Below are positions 11,801 to 24,814 of a DNA stretch of 64,000 nt, piece after piece. The notes under the pieces were generated by a model that ran no database searches, was not told the origin of the DNA, and was given only the letters and a program-made list of their open reading frames with translations. The first letter of the stretch is position 1. Every line of letters begins with the position of its first letter. Source of the DNA: Tetrahymena elliotti 4EA (lineage: Eukaryota > Ciliophora > Oligohymenophorea > Hymenostomatida > Tetrahymenidae); contig JH720344.1 in NCBI GenBank assembly GCA_000231825.2, positions 324,642 to 388,641 of the forward strand, in the 5' to 3' direction. A program made the translations under genes and the position numbers.

Positions 11801-14576
11801 GAGTCATAAGTATTTCTTATATATCCATCTTAGCTGAGAATTCCATTATCCATCTATTTTGTAAAAAAATTCATGATTTAAAATTCTCTTTAAAATTATT
11901 TTAGGTATGAAAATTTTATTTCATCAACTCTTGGTTAATTTTAATTTAAAACAAATGCAATATTTTGAAAAAGTGTATTTAAATAATTAAATCAATTGAG
12001 AAAGTAAAAGTTGAAAAATAATTCAATTTTGATTTAATAATTGAATGAAATTTGAATAAATTGTAAATATTTACTATATAGTTGTAAAGATTTTTTGATT
12101 ATTGTTCTCCTATGTTGAATTGTTAAGATATGAAATCTGTCGAATATATTTATAAGTATATTCCCAAAAGGAGACTCATAGAGCCTTAACTGCTAGAGTT
12201 TTATATGTTTTAGGGGACTATTTAGATATTCTAAGAAAATGGTTAGAAAGTAATCCAAGAAGGGATTTGTTTGGTTTGGTATTAATCATATAAATACAAA
12301 GACTAAAACTAAATTCCTTTGGTATAATAAATAGGAACAACTGTAAAAGAAACGCTTTCACCTATTTTAGCAGCTATTTAGTTATCAGTTTTTTTATTTG
12401 CATCAAATGGAGTAAAAACATCAACTAAATTTTAATTTACTAATTCTGCTGACCTTACCATTTAAGCATGAAGATTTATTGGAGAGTTTGTCAAGCAAAC
12501 TCTAAATCCATTTGTAACAGTTATTGCTAAAAAAGTATTTTTTAGGTCAGTCACTGATGCATAGCTTCCATATGGAATAAATTGCATTTCTTATATTTTT
12601 TGAACATTCAACCAATCTGTAATATCCATTACTGATAATGATCCTCGATCATGATGATTAACTATTAAAATATTTAAATTTCCATCAGGCTAATACACTC
12701 TTCCTACCCATCCTAGCACTGATTATTAGTTTATTAAATCTATATTTTAAGATTTGTCTGCATTATATAAGACAGATACTCCAGATACACCATCAGCTAC
12801 ATAGAATACTCCATTCTTTCTTTTATCATATCTAACAGATTCAGCTCCATATAGTTCTACAAAATTAATTATTTATATCTTTTTTTTGCCAGATTTTTCT
12901 TCTCCCTTAGGGTAATCAAATTTAAAATAGTAAACTCCTCTGTTTCTCATAGCGCAGCATCCATACAAGAAATTTTCATCCATAGATATTCCTTCAAAAG
13001 ACCTAGATTCTGTTGGAGGTACTTAAAAAGAATCTATTACAAATGTATTATATATATCAGTAATATCAATAAATCCAAATGATTTCTCATCTACAAAGGC
13101 TAAAATATTTTGTTCTTTATTGGAAACAAAATCATCTGTGTCTGGATTATCTGAGAAAATTTTAGTAAATAAGAATGTTGGTTCAGAATTGCTTAAACTA
13201 GTGTTATAAAATGCTATTCCATGTTCAGATAACCCAATCAGCAAAATTTTACGTTCAGAAAGATAATAGGAAGTATCATGGGAAGAATTAGCTCTTTTAT
13301 CTTGAAAAGTCATAATAGGAACTAAAGGTATTGACATATCATATATCTAAAAGCCTTGAAGACCTCCATTTACTACTAGGTATTTGTTTTCAAAAAATAG
13401 AATTCCCCATGGCCATAATTCTTAAAAGCAATTAACAAATATGCATTAGTCTTTATTGAATGTATTTAGTATAGTCTAGGAAGTATTTGGTATTGTTTTT
13501 TGAAACACTTTTAAGGAAATACCCTCAGAAAATACAATATATCTGTCATTCATACCGAACGTTTGGATAAATGTAGAAAACCCAAATGAACTAACATTCA
13601 TAATAAATTATGGATTCATTTTGAATTCAGGCGTTGAAATGTCATATATCAAGAACCCATTAGAGCGTATAGTTATATACAAGTAATTCTCATCTGATGA
13701 TACATACATTGAATTAACAAAATAAGTTGTATGTATATTAAAATTTCCTTTAACAATCTCTGATTCATCCATAGTTTAAAATTATGTTTTATCTTAGAAC
13801 AACAAACCTACATCAAAAATAGACAAAGAGTAGTAATAAGAAATAGAATAAATTATCTATAATTCCTTAAAGTAGTAAGTCTGTATTGACTCTTTTCCAA
13901 CCATTGTAAGATTACGATAATATTAAGGATTATGGATGTCACTGATATCTAGAATTATTAAGCTTGAGTAATAATTACTCAAAAATACAAATTCATTATC
14001 AATTATTGTTATCCAATATGTAAAATCGCTAGCAAAATTTAGCAAAGCCACTTATTGAATATTTAATTTATTACTTACATCAAGTATAATCAATTATCCG
14101 AAGCATCCTATGTACAAATATTTTTAGTTTGGATCAACATATATGCTATTAAAGCTATAACTATCATTTTCATAAACATTTACATTTATTAAGTATTGAT
14201 GCTAATTATCTTCGATGTTTTAGTTTGGAACAAATTATTAAATAATCATTTTATGATCCTAAGTAATAAAATAGAGGAATTTACCTCTTGAAATAGCCTC
14301 CTAAACGATATGAGTATATTAAGCGAGAAAGTAAAAATTGCTCACATCGAATAATGCCAAGCATTCTTGAAGGAAAACTGATACTAGAATTTATGGTTAA
14401 TCTTCTATTATAATAGTAGAAGATAAATATCTGCCTATACTTTAGGTATTGAAGTCAATAATAGGGAGAGGATTGTAAATAACTTAGTTTGAAGCCACAT
14501 TTTATAGGCAGATTAATATAAGAAATATGATGAATATTAATAACTAACGAATCTAAATCTTAAAAGTCATAAACAT
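8812..14576 (-). CDS. large LVIVD-propeller / cadherin-like single-pass membrane protein
   Basis: The start is the ATG at 14576-14574, followed by a strong signal-like helix (QLLIFIIFLILICLQN). About 700 residues of LVIVD-type propeller blades follow (LIILDVSN, LIILDISDIHNPQ and similar). Next is a region with He_PIG/cadherin-like Ig folds (IPSWITF; IASDGYEEISDTFVIQF near 10.8 kb). One membrane helix lies near 10.69-10.76 kb (LSYVGYLLIAVFVGLFLYCI), followed by a ~600-residue charged, Gln-rich cytoplasmic tail ending at the TGA at 8814-8812. Introns are evident near 11.88-12.09 kb, 11.01-11.17 kb and about 10.11-10.15 kb. The phase of the last junction could not be resolved by hand, so a mis-set splice site or frameshift there is possible. 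It is a paralogue of the gene at 1-1164. A surface adhesion or receptor role is inference from architecture. The plus-strand open frame opposite 8.87-9.19 kb is only a shadow. Confidence 0.85.
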
Positions 14577-16024
14577 TATCTAACTTGTTTGACTTAATTA
14601 TTACTTATCTTTTATGTACTTATAATCCAAGAAGATATTACAGTAGTAACAAAAATTAATAAATTAATATAAACATAAAGCACTCCCTTACAATCAACCA
14701 AACATTTAAACGTTTAAAATAAAAAAATGAAAGTAAAGAGATTATGAATCAAAAAACCTAACTCTTTAAATCCAATAAAAACATTGAAATAGGTTAATAT
14801 CATCTTATTGATTTTAGTTAATTTCAAAAATAATTCCAAAGAAAAGTTTTTTTTGTTGCTAGTATGTAATTCATTCAATCTAATTCCTCTAATCCCAAAT
14901 AGTTTAATTTTTATCAAGTAACGAATATTTTGTATTTTTTAAGTAGATCTTATTTATAATTCATTTATTCTTATCAAATTAATTAAAATTTATATTATTC
15001 TTAACTTTTTTATTATTTTCTAGATTCATAATTCTCTTAGTATTTACTTCTTTTTATTTATTTAAATATTTGTCTTTTTAATTGATCATCAATTTGTTAA
15101 ATAAATAGTATTATATGGTTATATGCAATTCAATTAGAACTTTCCTAAATAAATTAAATGAAAATTATTCCCTCACCAACACAGTTTATTTATTGTTTTA
15201 AGAAATTACATATTGATTTCATAACATACTACAAATACCTATATAAAATAGATATCTTAAATTAATTTATTATTTAATAACATAACTTCTTTTTATTCAA
15301 GTGTCTAAATTCTTTATTCAAAGAATATTTGTGATTAAAATAAAACGATGAATAATAAATTTAAAAAAATAAAAAAAAATAAGTTAAAAATATATTAAAA
15401 TTAATTTAAACGATAAACTGTGTTGATCATCCTATTTGTTAAATTATTTTTAAAAATATTGAAAAATCAAGTTTAAGAAATTAATCATTAAAGAAAATAA
15501 AAAATAAATTTATTACTTTTTTCTATGAATTTATTAATAATATTCCATAAAAACAGTAATACTAAAAATTTAGAAAAAAATGAAAATAATAATAAGCAAA
15601 CATTAAAAAAAATAAAATAACATATTAAGAAAGAATATAAATGAAGATAAAACTTTCTAAATAGCTTTTGAGATAAATAAAAACTTTAAATAAATTTTTG
15701 TTTTCATGTATAAAAATTTAAATAATCTAAGCATCTAGGCATGCTCATAGATGGTAGAGATAAATAATAGATTAAGACAATACTTTTTACACATTTTGAC
15801 ACCCTCTTTTTTTAATAACAAATTAAGACCTGAATTTTTTTAAGATTGAACAAAAATAATCAAATAGTTTATAAAATTAAAGATAATCAAACTGACTATT
15901 TTGATAAGTTATTTAGATCAAAAAAAATAATCCTTTCTAAAAGACAATGATCAATGGATACTCTAATAATAGCTAAATCTTATAGTAGAACTCATCTTAA
16001 AATTAAAGTATTAGCTCTGCTTAA
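14577..16024. promoter_or_regulatory. shared upstream region between divergent genes
   Basis: This 1.45 kb lies between the minus-strand LVIVD/cadherin gene and the plus-strand multipass protein gene. Both promoters must lie here. I see no recognisable core motif, only AT-rich sequence. A minus-strand 67-codon frame at 14.71-14.92 kb has low-complexity content and no family resemblance, so it is not called. Confidence 0.4.
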
Positions 16025-19000
16025 ATGATTATCTCAAAAACGAATGATATTGCTACTGATGATTATAACTTTAAAAAAGGTTTTGGTTAGTAAAGTCCAA
16101 GTGAAAACATTAATATTCAAAGCGAATAGCTGAGTAGTAGGAATTAGTAATATAAAATTAGAAAGCAATAGTTAATTAGTCAAATGGGTGGTAACATAAA
16201 TAGAACCGAAGGTGAAGAAGAGAATAACTAAACTCTTTAAAAATTATAGTCTTTGAATAATGAAACATATTCTATAAAGCCATTTTAATAGTTAGAAAAT
16301 CAGAATAGTGTTACAGTAGAAACCAATACCAAAAGAAGATAAAGGAGAGATAATAGTTTAGCGATTTTTTAATAAAACTCTCCATTAAAAGTTAACCCAG
16401 CTGAAATAAAAAAAGAATTTAACATAGAAAACAGAGTTTAATCTAGTAACATAAATAAAAATAGAAGTGATGAGCAAACTAATTTATTTAACACCTTTGG
16501 CTAAGAGTCATTAATAGATGAAGATTAATAAATCCAAACTCAAAGAACAAATAGAAGTTAATTTAAAAAATCTTCAATAGCTATTAATCTACAAAAATTT
16601 GGTTAAAGTAGTGATGATGAAGATTCTCCTAAAAGACATATTAAAAGAGAGAAAAAGTTATAATTTGCTGAAGAGGATCAGTATAATTTCTTTGATGTTA
16701 TTGAAAATAATTCTGATTTCTTGTAGGAGTTTTAATTAATTTAATAAACTGCTTTTAATTAAAGCAAGTAGAAGTATTAGCAAGAAAACTTTTCTTTAAA
16801 ATCGATTTTAAAAATCTAAAAAAAAGCTCCAAAGCTTAAAAAGTAGAATTCGAAGTCTCTCACTGATTTAGATAGAAGTGCATAAAATTTAAGCCAAATA
16901 GGTAATGAGATTAAGGCATCTATATTTTTAAAAAATAGATAAAATATCTCTTTGAATGCTAATACTTCTATTTTTGGTGGACAGAAAGAATAAGGATAAA
17001 TTTTAGTGGTTAAAAAAAATAAAAAAGTAAAGAAAGACTCAAGTTCAACACAATTTGCTCATCTTAAGAAAGCTTATGAAAAAGATAATTATATCAAACG
17101 TCTTTCATCTGTTTCTCAATAAAAAGTTGAGAAATTTCATTAGTTTTTGAGAAAGCAAAATAAAGAAAGATAGAAATAGTAAAGAATTTGCTATTTTTTA
17201 TATTATTTGGTAGTCGATTTAATTAGCTTGCACTTGATCAAATTTTAGGCACTTGATAAGTCTATAATTAACTATTACCTAGTTGTGCTTAATTATTTTC
17301 GTTTATTTTATAATGCTGCATTCATTGGAACTCTTCTCTTCTTATACAGATATCTAAAACTATCCGATTTTAATAAACAAATATAATGGCCATTTACTAC
17401 TTCGAGTGATACTTATTCTGATAATTATACATTCCTAACATCTTAAAGTACATTTACTTCTTATATGGGATTTATTTTGTTTTTGGTTTTGGCAATTTAA
17501 GTATTTAGAAAAGGAGAATTCACTTATTGTTCTTTATTGAATGAAAAATAAGCAACAAGACTGATTTTTAACTCAATAAAATGGAATACTTTTTGTGTTA
17601 ACAGAAACAATTATTTATCCAAGAAATATAAAATGTATGATAAAATCTTAGAAGAAAATGACTACTTTGAAGGTTAATATCCTTATTAAACCATTTCTTT
17701 TATCATTTTAATAGAAATAGCATTAATCTCTTTTAATTTAGTTTCTTTATACTTTATATTAAATAACTAAAAACTAATTGACTATTTGAATGAATTTAAT
17801 GCTATTTATCAATGCTGTCTATTATCTCATCTAATAATTGGAGCTCTAATTGTAATTTTAGTGAAAATAAACCACTTTGTTATTTAATTAGTTTATATCT
17901 ATGTAACCAAAATAACATTTTCAGGTGCTGAAAAGTTTATGATGCAGGTTATGACTTTTAATACATTTTTGATCTATATAATATTTTAATACAGATACAT
18001 TGCGGTATTTAATAGTAACATAAACTTTCATTTTCTTAATAAAATATCTAAGTAACCTCCTATTGTTAGCTAAGTTTTTTCTCAAATTGGATTTATCATT
18101 GCACTTACAACATTTTACTTGAGCCACTCTTTTTTTAAATGCTTTTTATTCTCTAAATAAAAAAAACTTTCTTTCTCAGGATAAAGATTGATTACAAGCA
18201 ATAAGATTTTCGATACAGCAAATACTAATATAAATGAAGAGTAAAAAAAATAAATTTCATAAGAAGAAGAGAATAATAATAAGTTAAACAATTCAAAGGA
18301 AGATAATAACCAAACCCCTGAAAAAAAAATAAAAAACTTTTAAGTAACTCCTGAAACTCTGAGTTCTCCCCAATAAATCCATGTATCAGAGGATTAACAA
18401 AAAAGTATTTTTTGCAATAATAGTCAACAATTTAAGTCTCTGCTTTTAAATGATTCCAATTCCAAAAAAAACAGACCTTTAATTATAAAATCAGTATATT
18501 ATTAAGGGTTTTTGCTTTTGACATCTATGATGAATAGTTCTATTTTAAATTGCATATTTACTTACCCATTAATACTTCCATTGGGTTTTATTTTAAACCT
18601 TTTATTGATAGTTTCTTTTTATTTAGTTAACAAAGAAATCGACCCAAATGGATGCTTGACTTTTTTAACCATTAGAGAGTTTAAACAAATGGCTAACCAA
18701 ATAGTTTATACTTCTTTAGCAATTTCAATCATTCAAAATTTTTTGATTGCCAATAGTGATTAATATAATTCAGATATACAAATTTAACAAAGCTTATTCT
18801 AACAAGGCTTTGGTCATTTATATGACGTAAATGTAATTAATTAACTTTTAGCTCTGATTTCTCTACCATATCTTCTGTATTCTATCCTGCTTTACCTAAT
18901 TATGAAGATATACATGTTGAATAAATCTTACAAACAGTAATTTCAAATTTACAAAACTCATCTTGAAAAATCAAAAGAACCTCATTCTTCACAAAGTTTG

Positions 19001-19045
19001 TCTGTTTCAAAATCAGATTTTAAAAAAATATTTAATTTCATATGA
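16025..19045 (+). CDS. 1006-residue multipass membrane protein, unknown family
   Basis: One uninterrupted frame runs from the ATG at 16025 to the TGA at 19043-19045 (3021 nt) with no intron. The first ~370 residues are hydrophilic, rich in Ser, Asn, Gln and Lys, and probably disordered and cytosolic. A membrane domain follows with several helices (for example SYMGFILFLVLAIQVF; SFIILIEIALISFNLVSLYFIL; HLIIGALIVILVKI). A second hydrophilic insert of ~120 residues (about 18.18-18.48 kb) precedes another cluster of helices (ILPLGFILNLLLIVSFYLV; LLALISLPYLLYSILLYLI). The tail is short and Ser/Lys-rich. I do not recognise the family. The two-block membrane layout with a large central loop resembles a channel or transporter, but no signature residues support that. 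It shares an upstream region with the divergent LVIVD gene. Confidence 0.9.
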
Positions 19046-19769
19046 ATTAAAATTCTGACAAAAAAAATTTAAATAGATATTTATAATAAAGTAACTTACA
19101 TCAACATGTTTGAATATTTAATATCTAAGAAAAAATTAACACAGTATTACAAATTAATAAAATGAAAATATTTATTGAGATTTTATTTTAAATAAATATA
19201 CTTTAGTCTCTCGTTTTCACGTTCCTCGGATTTTACCAATTCCGAATTCCAAAAGATGAGTCAAATTTATCTTAAAAATGATATATCCTCAGAGTTCGGT
19301 TGGATCTTTTTAACGAGAGATTATGGTATTATCTAAATAAATTCATTAAATTTGTTAAAAAAATAAAAATTAATGAATTGTGATTTAGTTTATTTATGAT
19401 TTGAAGATAACTAAAAAGAATTCTAATTTTCGATACAAAAATGTTTAATTATTTATGTTTAGATTATTATTTATTTTTAAGAAAATAATTAAAGTTTATT
19501 TAACAAATAATAGCAGTTTTTAATTGTTTAAGACATTTATAATTTGTTTATAAAAAAAGAGGTGATTGTTATTCCTTAAATCGAATGTTAATTCGAATGA
19601 ATTTAAACAAATTAGTTTTAATAATATAAAGAAACAAATTAATTATTAAATAATTGACTAACTCCCTCTTACTAATTTCATTATTATTAACAAAATTGAT
19701 TTTGTATTGACAAAAAAAAAGATACAATAAACAAACTAGTAAAATATTTAAAATACTTCAAAAGCTTAA
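19046..19769. other. intergenic between two plus-strand genes
   Basis: This is 0.72 kb of AT-rich sequence. It contains one GC-richer structured island (19207-19320, listed separately) and a small inverted repeat around 19580-19606 (ATTCGAAT core). The rest should be the promoter of the CSC1-like gene. Confidence 0.5.
19207..19320. ncRNA. candidate structured RNA: closed stem enclosing hairpins
   Basis: TCTCTCGTT at 19207-19215 is perfectly complementary to AACGAGAGA at 19312-19320, closing a 114-nt segment. Inside are TCGGA/TCCGA (19226-19230 with 19241-19245, 10-nt loop), AAGAT/ATCTT (about 19253-19272) and ATCC/GGAT nearer the 3' side. The segment is clearly richer in G+C than its surroundings, which in an AT-rich genome is a common sign of an RNA gene. 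It is not a tRNA, a recognisable spliceosomal RNA, 5S rRNA or ciliate telomerase RNA as I know them. Strand is unknown. A small transposon remnant with 9-bp inverted ends is the main alternative. Confidence 0.35.
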
Positions 19770-22700
19770 ATGTCAGCCCTAGTTTAAGCAGTTTAAGGGT
19801 AAATAGGTTTAGAAAATGCAACGATAATTCTAACTATTATACAATTTTAAATAGATTAGACATTAATATTGAGTTACAGAATACACTCAATGATGAAAAA
19901 AAGTAGGATAGCAATAATATGATTACATAGACTTAAAGAAATTAAGCAAGTCATACAGAGGTGGAAGTTAAATTTTTAGAAAGAGTTCCTGTCGATATTA
20001 GTTTTGCAGAAAAGCATGGAGTATATATTTTTTATTATTTTTATCCATTAACTTACGAGATACTTAATTTCTTTTAGATAGCTAAAAGAATAGCAAAGCC
20101 AGTTTCAGAATGTAAAGAATTTTGCTAATGTTGTGGCTATCCTATTGAAAATTAAGAAATTGGTATGCTTTGTGATAATGAAGAGCTGTCATTCTTAGGA
20201 CCAGGTGTTCCTCTTTATTTTGGTTTTATTAAAGCATCAATTATACTTCTATTTGTGAGTGCTTTAGCTTATTCCATTTATGGAATGATTTTTAATCATT
20301 AAGGTAGTTTCTGTTTTGTTCCCAAAAAAGGTTTAGTACTTCCTAAGGGAGCATGCTTTAAAAATATCTTCAATGAGTACTCTTTAGTCAACAGAGTAAA
20401 TACTTACTATGATAAAAATTCACATTTTATACATTATATAAATTTGAGAAAACTGAAGGATTTATTAATATATATATATATACCAATTATTTGGTCAATG
20501 TAGATACTTTAATTCTTTCTACAAATAATCTAAGCCTGATTTAATTATTAGTCATTCACTGTCTTACATATTTAAGAAAAGTGAATACTAATAAATTGTA
20601 TATTTATCACTTAAAAAAATTATAGACAGTATTATGAAAAAAATTTTGTATAAGTTCATAATAGCTCATTATGATTTTCTCGAATTTAATTTATCAATAA
20701 ATTAATTGTTTGCTTCGAAACTCAATTAAATTTTATCTTTTTTCAAATAAAAAAAAGATGGATGACGAAGACAAAGTTAAACACTAAAACTGGGTAAATT
20801 TAGGATTAATAGTAGTACTAGTAATTACATTGCATCTATATAGAAGATAAATGAGAAAAAGTGAGGATTATTTAGATTTTGATTTAATCAGTCCCAGTGA
20901 TTTCACAGTTTAATTATCAGGATTACCTCCTAATTTCTAAGAGAATGACATTAGAAAGCTATTAAATGATTGGTGGGATAATTAATCTTAATAAACTAAA
21001 GACTCTGTAGGTTAATTTGTAATAGAGAAAGTCAATATAGCATATGATGTCAAAGATTACTTGCAAAAAATTAACTAGAGAGATAGACTTAATCTACAAA
21101 TCAGAAAAAATGAATATTATTTAAAAATAAATAAATCATATCCACCTAGTAAAATCTTAAAGATGATAGTTTAATTTTTTTCTTATAAACCCATTTAAAT
21201 TAAAAAGAATAACCACCTATTGAAGAATTAAAGGGCTAGAAAAGATAAGTAGATGAAGACATCTCGACTTTAGAAAGAGAAGTTTTTGATGGAAATTATA
21301 ATAAAACTACTCCCCATGCCTTTGTCACTTTTAATACAAGAAAAAGTAAAATCTTCGATTGATATTCACCATAAATTAAGACTTATTTATATATTTAACT
21401 TCCAAAATAAAATAATTTAAAATTATAAATCAAACTATCAATGAATCTCAAAAAATTATTTTAAAAAACTATCAATAATTAATTTTTTATCTTTTTAAAC
21501 TAAATCATGGAAATAATAAATATTTAATAGCTCAAAAACTTTTAATACTTTAGAAAACTTGAATTTAAAAATTCTTATTCAGTAGTAGTAAAAATCTATT
21601 AATTTAATTAAGAAAAGAACATTTTAAATTTTTTAATGATTCTATCAAACATTGTTAATTAAATTAACATTGATATTAAAATTTTTAAGTTTACATTTTG
21701 GAATAAATTTGCTCTTTTGATAAATTAAATTTACTAAATTAACAATAGTTATGGATTTTGTTGTTGAAAGCTAGCAAATTTCATATTTACAAAAATTTTG
21801 GCTTAAAATTAAATTGTGTTTTGGTAGTGATATTTATGAAATCTTCAATGTTATTCGTGATGGTAAAACATACATAATTAATGTTTAGAGAGCTCCTGAA
21901 CCAACTGATGTAAACTGGGAAAATTGTAGTGCAACAAATTTTTAAAAGGCAAGTAGAAGAATTTTTACATGGCTTTGCACATTAATAATTCTTGGTATAT
22001 GCTTCGTATTGATTTATTTGATAAATTAATGGCAAGTAAATAATTCATCAATCTTTTTTGAATATTACAAATAAATAATTTATTCAATTTTTTTATCTTT
22101 TATTAGTATGATGTTAACCAAAATAACAAAAGAAATTCGGATGACGCTTTTGTTAAAGCTTAGCTTATTTTGCTGTCTCTCTTTTCATCTTTGGCTATTG
22201 TTATAATCAACTCCATGCTTGTTATCATCTTAAAATTATTATCATTGTATATTATCAATTTTAATTCAAAAAATTAAATTTACAATACATTAAAAATAGC
22301 GTTGAACTTTAATCAACTGTTACAGACACAAATATTAGTGTGGCAGAGAAGCTAATTATAGTAAGATAGTTTTTTTTCATATCACTCATTACTAATAATA
22401 AATGAAAATAGGGTTAATTTTGTAACTCAGCTTTAATTACTTTGGTTGTTAACTTCACCATAGATGTTGACTCATTTTGGGGGAGCAGTAAAAATAATTT
22501 AATGATATTAAATTAATTATCTAATTAAAATTATAAAATATTTAGGTGGTATAACTAATGATTTTACTCTTATTGCTTTGTCTAATTGTGTTGTACCTCC
22601 TCTCTTAAGTTATTTCAATCCATACTATTACTTACGTCTTTACAAGAGAAAATAAATAAGAAATGATAAAAATGGGCTTTATAGTTAAGGAGAAGCACAT

Positions 22701-24082
22701 TCATGGTTTGAGGGTAATCCAGTTGAAATTTCAGTTAAGTATGCAGCTGCCATTAAGACACTCTTAATTATTGGATTTTATACTCCTCTAAGTCCCTATT
22801 TACCTATGTTTGGAATAGTCACTTTGTTCTTTAGTTATCTTGCTGATAAGGTTTTTTTATTTTTAAGTGTTTAACTTTGTTTAATAATCATTTTATTATC
22901 TTAGTATGTAATGATTAATCGTTGTGCAAGACCTCATTAGTTAGGAAGTGACTTGAATAAGGAAATGATTGGTAATAATTCTCTCTTCTTATTCTTATTA
23001 TTTTTAAAACAATCTCTCAATTTCTCAATTTTCTTCCAATTAATTTTCAAGATTAAAGTAATATTAAAAATTAAAATTAATCTGATGTTTTAAATCTAGA
23101 ATTTGCTGAATATTTCCCATTGAGTATCGCCATAGGAAATTTAGTATGGATGAGAAAATTAGAAATTAAAGATAAAACATCTCTCATTTTATAGCTTGTT
23201 GCTATTGGAATAAGTGCTTTCAATTTTATTATTCCATCATCTAAATTAAATAAGATGATATTTAAAATTGAAGAATTGGATGATACTTAACGTACTGGAA
23301 ATTACTAGGTTTAGCAATACAATTTTGCTAATGATTATGATCGTTGTAATCCTATCACAAAAGAAAAGGCTATCAAATAATTCTTTTAAGAATTAAAAAG
23401 TATGATAAATTAATTTTATTTATTATTTTTTTAAAATTTTCTTTATAAATTTAGAAAGAGATGCTAGCAAAGCTGCAGAATTAAAACAATAGATGCTTTA
23501 TTAAAATCCAGATAATAAACATTTCCTAAAATCTTTATTCCCAGGATCCCAATTTTAACCAGCTTAAAATAGCCACAATAATTCTGGATATGCATAGCAA
23601 AATCCTTAAATATAATCTTAAAATGCACTACTTCCTCATCAGATGCCAGGATACGTTTAACCTAATTAATATGATGCAGTAAATTAATATCAATAGCCTT
23701 ATCAGGAAACTTTACCCCAAATCGCTAACCCTATGCTTGGAGAATAATATGCAGTAAATCAGTAACCATGTAACAAAATTAAAAGATGTCCTATTTTTAA
23801 TATCGTTTATTTTTATAAATAGTTAATGTAGTTGGAGCAATACCACCTTATTAGTAAGCCAATTAAAATTTTCCTCCTTATTCATCAGGAAATTAAAATT
23901 ATCCTCCTCAATAAGCTTATCAGTAGTAATAAATAAATCCTCTTGGAGGATATTAGGGCTATTAATATCCAAACCATGTTCCAATTTAAAATAATATGTT
24001 TGGATCCCCTGCATAAAATTAGTAAGGATATAATTATTATGATAACACGAATATGGCTCCACATTAAAGCAGATTTGCTTGA
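19770..24082 (+). CDS. CSC1/OSCA/TMEM63-like mechanosensitive or osmosensitive cation channel, multi-exon
   Basis: The start is the ATG at 19770. Intron 1 (19799-19854, 56 bp) joins in frame to a short N-terminus, then a Cys pair region (CQCCGYPIE) and the first membrane helix (YFGFIKASIILLFVSALAY). The cytosolic RRM-like region is near 20.76-21.35 kb (FTVQLSGLPPNF; HAFVTFNTRKSK). An intron of ~410 bp ends near 21.75 kb. Next is the family signature region APEPTDVNWENCSATNF, which immediately precedes the 7-helix RSN1_7TM-type core (21.9-23.3 kb). The C-terminus is a Gln/Pro/Tyr-rich tail of about 200 residues (NFPPYSSGNQNYPPQQAY) ending at the TGA at 24080-24082. About a dozen exons are needed. 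The family forms calcium-permeable channels gated by membrane tension or osmolarity; activity here is inferred. The intron around 20.47-20.76 kb has an unresolved donor. Minus-strand open frames at 23.8-24.1 kb are shadows of the repetitive tail. Confidence 0.85.
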
Positions 24083-24620
24083 ATTCGCATACATAGCTTT
24101 TTCATAAAAATTTTAAAACAATTTTGGAAAATAATATCAATATTCATTTATTATTGTAAACATAATTTCTTAATCATCAATCATCTTTATTTATTTCTAA
24201 GTTTTAATGAGTTTTTATCCTTGTTATATCTTTATTTAGAAATAATAATCTTAAAATAAATTAAATTTATTCAATATATTTTTACTATAATTTTTATATT
24301 ATTACACTCATCAAATTTCCTTTTTATTGATTTTTTAAATATTAAAAAATAGATTTTTGATAAAATTTTTTCATAAGGAATTCTGATAATAACTTAATAA
24401 AACTTTATATAATTAGTGAATTAATTTGGAATACTTTTAGAGAAAATTTAAGATTTTGTAAACTAAAATATTTTTTTTTAACAAGAAATAATAAATAAGT
24501 TAATTAAAGAAATAATTGTAATTAAAAGTTTAATTTTAACAGATAAATTACAAAATTAAAGAAATTTGATTAATTAATAAACAAGATTATATTTTATGAC
24601 AATATTTTTTATTCTTCAAA

Positions 24621-24719
24621 ATTAAGTTGAAATGTATTTTAAATAATTAAGTTGAAATGTATTTTAAATAATTAAGTTGAAATGTATTTTAAATAATTAA
24701 GTTGAAATGTATTTTAAAT
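24621..24719. repeat. 25-bp minisatellite, four near-identical copies
   Basis: The unit ATTAAGTTGAAATGTATTTT followed by AAATA is repeated head to tail about four times with essentially no divergence. That suggests recent expansion or active homogenisation. It lies just left of the 280-bp array but does not share its sequence. Confidence 0.9.
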
Positions 24720-24814
24720 CTATGATATTTTTTAGATGATTTAACAATATGTAATATTTGTCATTTCATTTGTAAATAATAATTTTCTCAACATTATAAT
24801 AATAATATAACAAG

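Noticed and set aside
23823..24094. Two overlapping minus-strand open frames
   Set aside because: They are shadows of the repetitive Gln/Pro/Tyr-rich tail of the CSC1-like channel, which continues in frame to the TGA at 24080-24082.
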